The position numbers and the translations under genes are program-made. Under the pieces are notes generated by a model. It was not told the origin of the DNA. It made no database searches and was given only the letters and a program-made list of their open reading frames with translations. From the NCBI GenBank assembly GCA_009746045.1, contig RPFO01000055.1, forward strand, positions 5,001-69,000: a stretch of 64,000 bases of DNA, in the 5' to 3' direction. Positions 1-12,100 of the stretch are shown in pieces (position 1 is the first letter of the stretch; each line of letters begins with the position of its first letter). Source of the stretch: Mesostigma viride (lineage: Eukaryota > Streptophyta > Mesostigmatophyceae > Mesostigmatales > Mesostigmataceae).

Positions 1-127
1 CAAGGTGAACGCTGGCTGAGCGACCTGGGTGGCCCAGGCGGTGCGGGGGCCTTGAGGAACCCACTGAGTTTCACCCGCGCTTCCTCCCCCATTTGCCTCG
101 TCCATGGCGCCTTCGGCTCAGGGAAGA
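1..127 (+). CDS. helicase exon 1 (partial): Walker A
   Basis: Open from base 1 in the frame that ends HGAFGSGK and splits the Ser codon (donor GTAAGT at 128). This is motif I, the ATP phosphate-binding loop. Whether coding starts before base 1 or after an acceptor inside this stretch cannot be seen. Confidence 0.75.
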
Positions 128-3100
128 GTAAGTCCTTTCTTGAAGTGCAAGTCCTACCTTGGAGTGCAAATCCTTCCTTGAATCGCAAATCCTTTCTTGA
201 AGTGCAATACTACATCCCCTTAGAATCACTCTTTGCTCGTTTCATCCCTGCATCTCTGCAACTGTGCTCAGTGGGGGTCCTGTCGCGCATTTCTCATCAT
301 ATGCGCTTTTTTGGTGGCGTCTTCATGTGTCCAGGTCATCTGCTGGTGGCGGTGGTCCTCTTCATGGCCCAGGTGCTCAAGGTATGGACGGCACTGCGTG
401 CAGACCTGGTGTCTCACGTCCCTTGCCATCCGATGCCGTGCCTGGGTTTTGCATACATGATAGGAAAGAGTGGCCACGACTTTTCCCGCATTGTGTCACC
501 GCATCCATTATTATATGCTGATGGACATTGGACCGTGCAGCGCCGCTATGTCTCATGCCTTGATCACGATCTGGTGGCACTCCAGTGCCTGGGCACTCCA
601 GCGCTAGGGAGCGAGAGGTCTGATGTATTGGCGCACGGGTGCCGTTGGTTAACACTTGGTGGACAGCGGACGAAGTGCTCATGAGCAACTTGTCATTCTG
701 CGCAAGGTATTGGAGAAGCAAGCCTTGGGAGTGCTGAACGCACTTTGCCGTCAGGCCTTGTTTTGGCTTGCGTCCATGGCCTCGCTTTGGCATGCAAATG
801 TCTCCAGAACCCTTCGGGTGGCCATCCTTTGAAGGACACAAACTGAGGCTGCTTCACCAGTGTTGTATCAAAGCCACACTTGCCGGTTCTCAGGTTGATG
901 TCCCATTTCGTGGGGTTAGATGTCATTCCTTCAAGTTTCCTTCATCTATCGGGGCAATAGTCAAGTCGGGTGATGGAGTCCCAGCACATGGCATTGCCCA
1001 ACATTGCTCATAATCTACGTATTTTGTCCTGCCTCGGTGTGCCCACACATCCGGGTCTCTGTGCTCGCAGGAATGGAAGGACTCTGAGACCCGCATACTG
1101 ATATCGGCTGCCACGAACGTTGCCGTGGACAGGTGCGTGCTTGCAGCCTTGCTTCATGCCTCCACGTGGTTAGGGGTCCTTGGGGGCCACCAAAGCCTTT
1201 GGAACTACCAAGGACTTTGCTATGTGTTTTTTCCCTTCTTTTCCCGTGGTTACAGGCAAACCGGGACTGTGTGTTCCCCTTTCTGCAGGCCCTGCCTTCT
1301 TTCATAAAAAGGACGCTTTGTCGCCGTCTGTATCAGCTGTCTTATATGGTCGGCTATCACTCCCTTCCCCAGGTTCGAGGTAGGCCTGTGACACGCGCGA
1401 GGCTGTATCCCGTTTTGAGCAATGCCTGGGGCAATGGTGGGTGCAAGGGCCAACATATCTGTGCCTTTGATGGCCGAGGCTAATGCTACCTGCATTGCCA
1501 AATATTTTGCGGTGCTTACAGTACGCAGGCTGGGTTCATGTACAGTCCTTAGCACAGTATGACACGTTGTTGTAGGTGCACAACTTCCTCCTAAGATACG
1601 TTTGCCTCAGCTTGCCCTGGCTGTTCCCTACACGCCCATGACATGCCATCCATCTTTACAAAGGAGCAGTACATTGTTGTTCTGGAATTTGGCATAGTGC
1701 CTTATTCAGCTGCAGCCCTAAGCTGGGTGTTTTTGTGCCTCAGTTTAACAGCACAGAGAGCTTGTTTTCAATTATTTTATATCCCCAATGATGATTATTC
1801 ATTTACTAGATGTACTAATTGATGTTGTATCTCTGTTACCTGCAGGGTGCTGATCGGGCTCATGGAGAAGGGATTTGAGGACTTTGTCCGCGTAGGGGCA
1901 TTGAAAAGCATCTCCAAGCGCGTGCTGAGGCAAGTGTCTACTGTACTCTGGCGGACAACTTTCTTTGCATCGGGTATGCCTATGCACCTGAGTGCCTTTT
2001 CAGACCATTTATGTGCAGGAGCTTATGACAATCCTTGTCTCAAACCTCAAGAGGCGATCCACATACATGAATGTTATTATATCTCCAGGTGTCAGGTGTT
2101 CTCACTGCAAGGCCTGAGAAAAGCAAGTATGCCATTCCATGCTCGCGCCATCAGCCATGTTTGCACACAGTATATGGCTATCTGGACGCCTTTCTCCCCC
2201 CCCCCCCCGCCTACACCCCCTCCCAAAGAAAAGTCTCTTTGCGCTTACCACTCTATTTTGTTCTGTCCCTGGTATGCAATCCGGTATGCAACCCTGACAT
2301 TTCACTCACTTGCTTGTGTGTCAAACAGGTCAGTTACCATGTACGTGAAGGAAAGATATGCCTCCCATTTCCGATGTAGTCGATTCGTGGAGACCCTGCG
2401 CCAGCATGACATTCCCTATCTATAGAGCGTTCTCTGTGAACAGGCGCTACAACCAACCCGACCAACCCCAACCCCAACCCCAACCCCACCCACCACCCAC
2501 CACCCACCACCCACCACCCACCACCCACCACCCACCACCCACCACCCACCACCCACCCCCAACCGCCCACCACCCACCACCCACCACCCACCGCCCACCA
2601 CCCACCACCCACCACCCACCACCCACCACCCACCACCTACCACCCACCACTCACCACCCACCACCCTCCACTACAGCCCGCCCAAACCAAACATGGCCAA
2701 TCTGCCAGTCTGGACATTGGCATTTTTCGAGTTCCACTATTCTTAGCTGCATTCCACGAAACGGTTTTCCTTTTAATGACTTCCCTACTGTTGCTGTTCC
2801 TGCTGCTGCCGCTGCCACTGCGACTGCTGCCTTTGCCCCTGCTGCATCTGCCCCTGCCGCTGTGTGCATTCCATCCCCCCAGCCACTCGCTGCTATGCAG
2901 CGCGGGCCGTGCGGGCAGCGCCAACAGCGTGCAGGAGGACACACTGCGTGAGCTGGAGGGCATGCTGGCGGAGGCAGGAGATCCCTGCGAGAAAGATGTG
3001 AGGGATCAACGTTCGCATGTGGCTTTGTGGCAGCCACGTTCCTCTGTCCATCCAGGTTGCAAGTTCTCTTATTACTCAATTAAGGAATTTTCGCTGTGGG

Positions 3101-6100
3101 CTGTTGAGCAGATGAATCGCTGTTGTAGGAATGCATCAGGTCAACCCTTAAATTATATGCCTTGGCATATATGCAGAAAAATTTCTGCTATGATAGCAGT
3201 AGGCAGGGATGCATTGAAACGTTCTGGTCATGCCTTCATGCTTTTGGTAGTTGTGCGGGGAGCACCACTAGTCCGGAAACATGGATCACGGTAATTTGGG
3301 GCTATGGCAAGTATGTCCACATTACTAGTTAGGCCTGCGCTGGTTGTCTCTTTGACATTACTAGTTTCAATTTTGCCCCTGCTGTTTTGACGGTTTGTGT
3401 TGCATGGCCTGGCAAAGAAAATCAAGTCAGCTGCCCTACCTTGTGTAGGGATACGATCAATTGAAGATTATTGCTCCTTCGCTGAAAGGGCAGTAGCCAC
3501 AGTTGTTTGGAAATCGGCCCCTCTTAACCATGAGTGCTCCTCTTTGTGCTGTGGTAGAGCGACGCATGGGTCATACATGACCAAGGAGCGACTGGTTGAG
3601 TCCCGCGAGTTGGCATTTAGGGTAAATGAGTCTATAACTGAAGGGGTCAAGCAGGGAGAGAGCATTTTCTGCCATTAGAATTTATAAGCCCCACTGTCCT
3701 CGTTAAAGTTATGAGCCATCTAGAGCAAGTTTTATCTTCATTATAGCATCAAAACTCTCGGACTGATTTCTATTGGAACAAACATGCTTCCCTTTGTCCT
3801 TGGAGCGTACAGATCATCCGCAAGGAAATCGCAGCGGTGAAGCAAGGGATCCTGAAACAGCGGCGGCGACTGCTGTCCAAGGCCAGGGTGCTAGGTGTCA
3901 CCACCGCATCTGCCGGGAGGGATGTCCTGGATGGACAGAAATTTAGGGTATGTTCTGGAATTGTGGACTGGGTTGCTGACACTACACCATTTCTTTATTG
4001 ATTTTAGCAACAACTAGTGTAGGTGCGCTTGTTTCCAGATACCACACGAGGTATCTTTGAATTGGGCGAGTCTCTCTCTGTTGTGCTAGTAGATACATGG
4101 ATGTGGCACCGTAATAAGGCCAGGCGGCCTTGACCTCTCCAAACTTCAAAGTCATGCTCCTCAAGTAAGACTGGTCTGAGGATATTGCGCGCACATTCCG
4201 CTTACAGCGGGCATATTAAAGCGGGTATTTTATTTTTCCAAGTACCTTCTTCGGCTGGCGAAGGCGATACCCAACCTGACTTGCTATCGGCTCGCCATTG
4301 TGGCGAGTTGAATTGCTCTTGGATCTCGGGTGGGGTGGGATGCGACCTCTCTAGGCAGGCCTTCTGATAAGGTCCAGCTTTTGTACCTTGCTCACAAGCT
4401 CATCCTGTCATCCTGCCATCCTGCCATCCTGTCATCCTGTCATCCTGTCATCCTGTCATCCTGCCATCCTGTCATCCTGTCATCCTGTCATCCTGTCATC
4501 CTGTCATCCTGTCATCCTGTCATCCTGTCATCCTGTCATCCTGTCATCCTGTCATCCTGTCATCCTGTCATCCTGTCATCCTGTCATCCTGTCATCCTGC
4601 CATCCTGTCATCCTGTCATCCTGCCATCCTGTCATCCTGTCATCCTGTCATCCTGCCATCCTGTCATCCTGTCATCCTGCCATCCTGTCATCCTGCCATC
4701 CTGTCATCCTGTCATCCTGCCATCCTGTCATCCTGTCATCCTGTCATCCTGTCATCCTGTCATCCTGTCATCCTGTCATCCTGTCATCCTGTGATCCTGT
4801 CATCCTGTCATCCTGTCATCCTGTCATCCTGCCATCCTGTCATCTACCACCACGTCCTTGCCGCCTTTATGATCACAAACCCTGTGGGTTCCCATCCATC
4901 CATCCATCCATCCATCCATCCATCCATCCATCCATCCATCCATCCATCCATCCATCCATCCATCCATCCATCCATCCATCCATCCATCCATCCATCCATC
5001 CATCCATCCATCCATCCATCCATCCATCCATCCATCCATCCATCCATCCATCCATCCATCCATCCATCCATCCATCCATCCATCCATCCATCCATCCATC
5101 CATCCATCCATCCATCCATCCATCCATCCATCCATCCATCCATCCATCCCTCCCTCCCTCCCTCCCTCCTCCCTCCCTCCCTCCCTCCCTCCCTCCTCCC
5201 TCCCTCCCTCCCTCCCTCCCTCCCTCCCTCCTCCCTCCTCCCTCCCTCCCTCCCTCCCTCCCTCCCTCCCTCCCTCCCTCCCTCCCTCCCTCCCTCCCTC
5301 CCTCCCTCCCTCCCTCCCTCCCTCCCTCCCTCCCTCCCTCCCTCCCTCCCTCCCTCCCTCCCTCCCTCCCTCCCTCCCTCCCTCCCTCCCTCCCTCCCTC
5401 CCTCCCTCCCTCCCTCCCTCCATCCATCCATCCATCCATCCATCCATCCATCCATCCATCCATCCATCCATCCATCCATCCATCCATCCATCCATCCATC
5501 CATCCATCCATCCATCCATCCATCCATCCATCCATCCAACCAACCACTCACCAACAAGCCCCCCCCTCCCCCCCTCCCCCACCCCCCTCCTTTGCCCCCC
5601 CCCCCCCCCCCCCAACTCCTCCCCCCCCCCCTCCCCACCTGCCCGTGACACCGCAGATCTGTGTGCTGGACGAGTGTTCTCAGATGACCGAGCCGCACAG
5701 CCTGATGGCCATTTCACGCTTTGGCTGCGAAAGGTGTGTGCACACCTCCAATGTGCATTCTTGGCACGATGGAGGTGTGAAGGCTGTGCGCATGGTGCCT
5801 TAACGATGGCTTTTCGCTGGGTTTCACGGTGTTTCTCTCATAGAATGATGCTCACGTTTTTTGTCTTGGTGGTGGGTAGGTGTCAGGTGGCCAGGATCGC
5901 AACACAGCTTGCTTGACAAGAGTAGAGTAAGTCGTTGTGGGGTATGCATCATGGATGGACAGAATGGCGAGAGGCCCGGGCGTGTTCCCCCCTGCAGTGA
6001 TGACGGCGAGACCGCTGCATTCCACACTCCGGCTGCGGTGAGCACTGCGGCGTCGAGCTCTGCTTTTGTGCGGCGCGGGGCTAGTACAGGGCCACGACGG

Positions 6101-9100
6101 GATGTGGGGCGGTGCCCCACAACTGCCAGGAAGGTCTGCAGGGCAGGAGCTTCAAGCTACCGCCTGTACCACGGCCCAACGGGCAGCCCAAGCTGGGAGC
6201 CCTGAAGATTGCGGCCCATGCATTCGAGTGCCGATCGAGGTCCGCAGCGGCGAGTAGCGCGGGGGGCTAGAGCCGGAGCCTTACTGCGGGTCTGGCGGGC
6301 AGTAGGAAAAGATTGCTTCTGAGAGACTCGCACTGCCAAAGGGAGGCGCGGCAGGCAACGTGGAGCTGCTGGAGGTTTTACCGCCTAAGTGGCGGGAGAT
6401 TTATGGATATATACAAAACCTTTCTTGTTAAAGTTTTTTAAAGGATTCTTTGAAAAACGGATTTTTTGTTTCTCCATAGGGCTCCCGCCACTTCCGTAAA
6501 CCTCCAGCAGCTCCACCTGCCACACCTCCATTTGGAAGCGCAAGTCTCTCTGGGACAATCTTTTCATACTGCCCGCCAGAACCGCAGTAAGGGTCCGGCT
6601 CTACGTCCCCCGCGCCGCTCGCCGCTACGAACGTCGTCCGGCGCTCGAATGCGTGGGCCGCAATCTCCAGCCCAGCTTGGGCTGCCTGTAGAGCCACTGG
6701 GGAGGCTTGCAATGTGAGACTCTGTCCTTGAAGCGAGAAAGCTAACAAAAGTTTTTTTCTAGGGGCCCAACATAGAAAGCGTAGCATTGCCTGAAAACTG
6801 CAGGCAGAACACTGGCAAAGTTTGGGTTGCCAGATGAGCGATTCCGAGATTGCCAAGCTGCGGCGTATGGATCATGCCGGTGCCCGCCTGTTCCAGCAGT
6901 TTGAAGGGGGCATAAGTATTGCCACCGCCGCATATCCAAAGCCCTCTGTACATTATGAAACACATCCATGGGGTGCTGGGTGCATGCCCAGCCAATATTT
7001 ATTCCTTCTACTAGTACGATGCCAATAGTATAACCATCAATGACCAAGTCGCTGTTTGCCTGCTTCCTGACTGATTTTGGGTACACCTCGAAGGCTGCTC
7101 GCGGTGGGAGACCCCAAGCAGCTGCCGCCCATCCTGCCGAGCAGCAGGGACGATGCCGGCGGGAACTCCCCGGGTGGTGGCAGCCAGGGGCTGGGGAGGT
7201 GAGAAAAGGACGTTGGATGCCTGTAGGACCCTCTTTCACGGAGTCCTAAACGCAGCATCCTGGTTGACCAAACCTGATTCTTGAACTCACGGAGTTGATA
7301 TCTGTGGTGATGATATCTTCGTTGTCGGGGTGATGTTGCCATCGGCTCCCTAATTTCCATGTACCAGTTTCATCGTGCTTTCTTCCTGTAAGATGGGGCC
7401 TGCTTGCGATTCATATAACAGCAAAGGGCACCCGGGTTTGGTAACTTCAGGGAGAATGGGATACATTAGGGGGAAGGAAGGACAGCAGGGGGGGTTGAAA
7501 CATAAGCGCATGCAGTGTATGGGATAAGGGGTTGTGACCCTAAACCCTAAAACAGATATTTCCAGTGGTGTAGCGGATGGAAGCCGGGGATATTTGTTGG
7601 CAAGCATGCAATGAGGAGGGCAATGGGAATGGAGATGGAAGAAAGGCGGGTGTGCGTTTCTCAGTAGGGTCAGGAGCTCCAAAGTAGGAAAGTATCCCCC
7701 AAGTGCTGTAGTCTGTGCCCAGAGATGGCTTTGAAGGCCTCTTGACCTCTATTCCACAAACAATTACATAGTGCCCAGTTGTCCTCGACTGTCCTGCTTC
7801 TTTCTCGCTCATCCATACTGAATGGATTGATGTTTTTTGCCCGTCGGGCTTTATGTGGTATTCTGCGCGCAATCGTCCCTTGTCCCAACCCCCCTGCAGG
7901 CCCCTGTTTGTGCGACTCTGCGCGCTGGAGCACACACCCATCCTGCTGTCAACCCAGTACCGGCTACACCCACGGTGCGCGGGGCTCCTGCTTATTGCGG
8001 GCTGCCACTTCATCCCACTTGGCGTTTTTTTTACTGCTACGATGCATCCATATTTAATAGTTCACCATAGCCCAGAGCAGAAGAATCCAGCACCATATTC
8101 ACGAGATGGGGCCAGGCCATGCTCCTTATGGTCTTTCGCTGGTAGAGTCCTTTCCTGTACTTCCATGTTGAAACATGGGGCATGGCGTTTCTTCCCGGTG
8201 TTGCTACCTTTGTAATCAACCCCACCTCCCGCCCCCCCTGCAGGTTGAATGAGGTGCCCAACCAGCTTTTCTACGAGGGCCGTCTAAAGAACGGTTGCAG
8301 GTGTGTTTGCCGCAACATGGTGGCAAACATGAAGTGTGTGTGATGGGTCTCTTAACTAGCATTGACACCCGCGTATGCACAACATCAAGCGGTGGCATGT
8401 TTCGTCACCTTCACTAGCATTGACACCTGCGTAAGCACAACATCAAACGCTAGCATGTTTCGTCACCTTAACTAGCATTGCCTCTATGCTAAAGGTACTA
8501 ACGTGAAACTGAGGCGCTCCCTGAGATGACACAGGCAAACAGTTTGGTCCGCTTGCTCACGGGTATCGCCTTGGGGACGAGGTGCCTTTGTGGAGGTACA
8601 GGGAGGTGTATGTGTAGGGAATCGGATACCCTGGAACCCTCTTAGTGCATTCACAACAGTACATTGGAGGGTAGTGCATGGTACTATTCCCTGGAACCCT
8701 CTGAGTGCATTCACAGCAGTACATTGGAGGGTAGTGCATGGTACTATTCCCTGGAACCCTCTTAGTGCATTCACAGCAGTACATGGGAGGGTAGTGCATG
8801 GTACTATTCCCTGGAACCCTCTGAGTGCATTCACAGCAGTACATTGGAGGGTAGTGCATGGTACTATTCCCTGGAACCCTCTTAGTGCATTCACAGCAGT
8901 ACATTGGAGGGTAGTGCATGGTACTATTCCCTGGAACCCTCTTAGTGCATTCACAACAGTACATTGGAGGGTAGTGCATGGTACTATTCCCTGGAACCTT
9001 CTTAGTGCATTCACAACAGTACATGGGAGGGTAGTGCATGGTACTATTCCCTGGAACCCTCTTAGTGCATTCACAACAGTACATTGGAGGGTAGTGCATG

Positions 9101-12100
9101 GTACTGTCCCTGCGTTGTTTCCTCTTGGACTACACGTAGGATCTCATAAGCTATTTGGATTTCTTTGTCAGTAGAGTAGCCTCTCATAAGCTATTTGGAT
9201 TTCTTTGTTAGTATAATAATCTCTCATCTGCTATCTGGATTTCTTTGTTAGTAGAGTAGCCTCTCATACGCTATTCGGATTTCTTTGTTAGTATAATAAT
9301 GTCTCATCAGCTATCTGGATTTTTTTGTCAGTAGGATACCCTCTTATGAGCTATTTGGATTTATTTGTTAGTGAAGTAACCTCTCATAAGCTATTTTTTG
9401 CCATAACCGCTCCTTATCGCCCTAGTTCCATTACCCCCACATCTCACCCACCACCCGCCGTGGTCGCGTTATGCTGCCTGGCAGCGAGGAGGACCGATGC
9501 GCGCTTCTCACGGGCCCCACGGGTCCCTGGCCACCGCTTCTTGTCTGGGACACCCAGGTATGTGCCTTTGTACCCGTACAACTTCTTCCTGGCAATGTTG
9601 AACAAGTCGTCCACTGTGCCCAGCGTGCATGACACCGGGGCGGGTTTGACTTTCATGGCCCCTCATCCCATGCTCAACCTTCTGCACAGTTATCATGCAC
9701 AAAAGGCAGGTCGTCGAGGCCACGTTGTCGCTGAGTTAGTACTACGGTGCTCAGCCTTGCAGCAAGCGGTGCTGTCATAAGTAGCATGTATAAAGACTTG
9801 AACCGTCTGGTGAAAATCCTAGAGTGGTCTGCTAGGGCTGCACTCAACCTCAGGGCCGCAGCCAACCTAGGGTTGCAGCCAATCCGCAGTAGTGAAGACC
9901 AAGCAACATGCATTGGCCATAAACTCCTTGGGTCGTGTAGGTAATCTGGATATTGGACACGTCGAGCACACTTGGGGCTCTGCTCAGTAATGCCATCGTG
10001 CCACCCTGGATGGGGTGCCATCGTGCCTTCCAGGTTGCCATGCCATCCTGCCACCCCGGTTGTCATGCCATCCTGCCAACCCGGTTATCATGCCATCCTG
10101 CCACCCCGGTTGCCATGCCATCCTGCCAACCCGGCTATCATGCCATCCTGCCAACCCGGTTGTCATGCCATCCTGCCGACCCGGCTATCATGCCATCCTG
10201 CCACCCCGGTTGTGGTGCCAGCGTTTGGGAGGCGCGAGGCCCTTCAGCCGGGACAGCCAGTTAACAGCTGTTGGTGCAGCCCATTTGAGGCACCGTGCTA
10301 GTACCATCCGGTCAATAGATACACGAGAGCAGAAGATTGCATGGTATTTCTGTTCCTCCCGGTGTTTTGCGATTAAAATGTGCTTTGCTGCGCTGTGCCG
10401 TAAATGATCCCTTCCTCGTAGTCCTTTCATGGCATATTGCAACCACTCCAACCCTGTCGTCTATCGCACACCAACCCTTTCATCGACCAATACCCCCTAT
10501 CATCTGTCCACACCGCCTCCTCACATCCTTAGTTCCACGGCCAGGAGCGGCGGCAGCAGGATGGCAGCTACAGCAACGACGTGGAGGCGGACGTGGTGTG
10601 CCGCGCCATCATGACCTTCCTGGACAAGGGCGGCGTGTCACCGGGCGAGATCGGCGTCATCGTGTTCTACAAGGCACAGGTGCGCAACTTTCCATTCAGC
10701 CATTCATCACATAGGTGGAATGGGATAGAAAGTTCTGTGCGGTGCATGGGGTCATGCAGTGGAGGGCTTCATAGCAAGCATCTTTGTACGGTGCATCTGG
10801 TCTGGGCGAATGCTGTCGACCGCTCACACATGCACGTGTTCCGTGCCTTTGCACGCATGCCCACAGGTCTGACTATGCGCCGCGTGCCTGTATGCTTACG
10901 TGCATGGGGTTCCCTCGCCGACCCTGGTTGCATGCCGGCAGGGACAAAAAGCGGGTCCTTTATTTTTCGAATATTTCCGTCAGGTCTGACTATGTCGTGC
11001 ATGCATGTATGTGCTTATGTGCGTACCGTTGTCTCACTGAGCATATATTTGGCCCCATGGATGCCTGACTATGTATCAGTATGTGCATACCTGTACATAT
11101 CTGTGTACTCCTTTATCCTCTTCTCATGTAACATGCTTGTGTGCACCTGCAGGCACGGCTCATCCGCTCAACACTGGAGCGCCGCATGGCCAACGCCCGC
11201 GACCGTGACGTGGGCCAGCGGGAGGGAAGGGCGGCGCCGCTGGTGGCAGACGAGGAGACTGAGGACCGGGCGGGCATGAGTGCATCGAGCATCCTTGTGT
11301 CGACAGTGGATGCCTTCCAGGGAGGGGAGCGGGACGTGATTGTCCTGTGGGTGCCAAAACATCCTTGCCACTCCCCTCAGGGTTCTCAGTGTTCATGAGT
11401 TACCCGCTTGCTAGTTGGCGTTGAAGGGGGGGTGGAATCTCGGTGTTGATAATGAGTTACCCGCTTGCTAGCTGGCATTGAAGGGGGGGTGGAATCTCGG
11501 TGTTGATAATGAGTTACCCGCTTGCTAGTTGGCGTTGAAGGGGGGTGGAATCTCGGTGTTGATAATGAGTTACCCGCTTGCTAGCTGGCGTTGAAGGGGG
11601 GTGGAATCTCGGTGTTGATAATGAGTTACCCGCTTGCTAGCTGGCATTGAAGGGGGGGTGGAATCTCGGTGTTGATAATGAGTTACCCGCTTGCTAGCTG
11701 GCATTGAAGGGGGGGTGGAATCTCGGTGTTGATAATAAGTCACACGCTTGCTAGCTGGCATTGAAGGGGGGGTGGAATCTCGGTGTTGATAATAAGTCAC
11801 ACGCTTGCTAGTTGGTGTTGAAGGGGGGGTGGAATCTCGGTGTTGATAATAAGTTACCCGCTTGCTAGTTGGTGTTGAAGGAGGGATAGGCAGTACCCAA
11901 TCGCTCGGTTGGGGTGCACCGACACCAAGTGAATAGACAGCCATATGCAGTGACATGTGTCCCAGGGGATGCTGCAAGATGTTGCGTATTCCAACACGAT
12001 GTGTGGGGCTACGTTGTTGCATGGCGGACGAAAGCAACAACTGTTTTGGACATGCGCGTGGTGTTATTGTGCAGCATTGCCACAGGATTATGTCAAGATA

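Noticed and set aside
4330-5803. Long ORFs (up to 471 codons) of HPVILSSC and IHPS/LPPS repeats on both strands
   Set aside because: They follow directly from 8- and 4-bp tandem repeats that stay open in several frames; they lie in an intron between two phased helicase exons.
7536-7552. Telomere-like CCCTAAACCCTAAAA
   Set aside because: Only two units, inside an intron; too short for an interstitial telomere claim.
8484-9174. ORFs of about 180-196 codons on both strands over the 60-bp array
   Set aside because: The period is a multiple of three, so frames stay open by chance; the region is intron 10.
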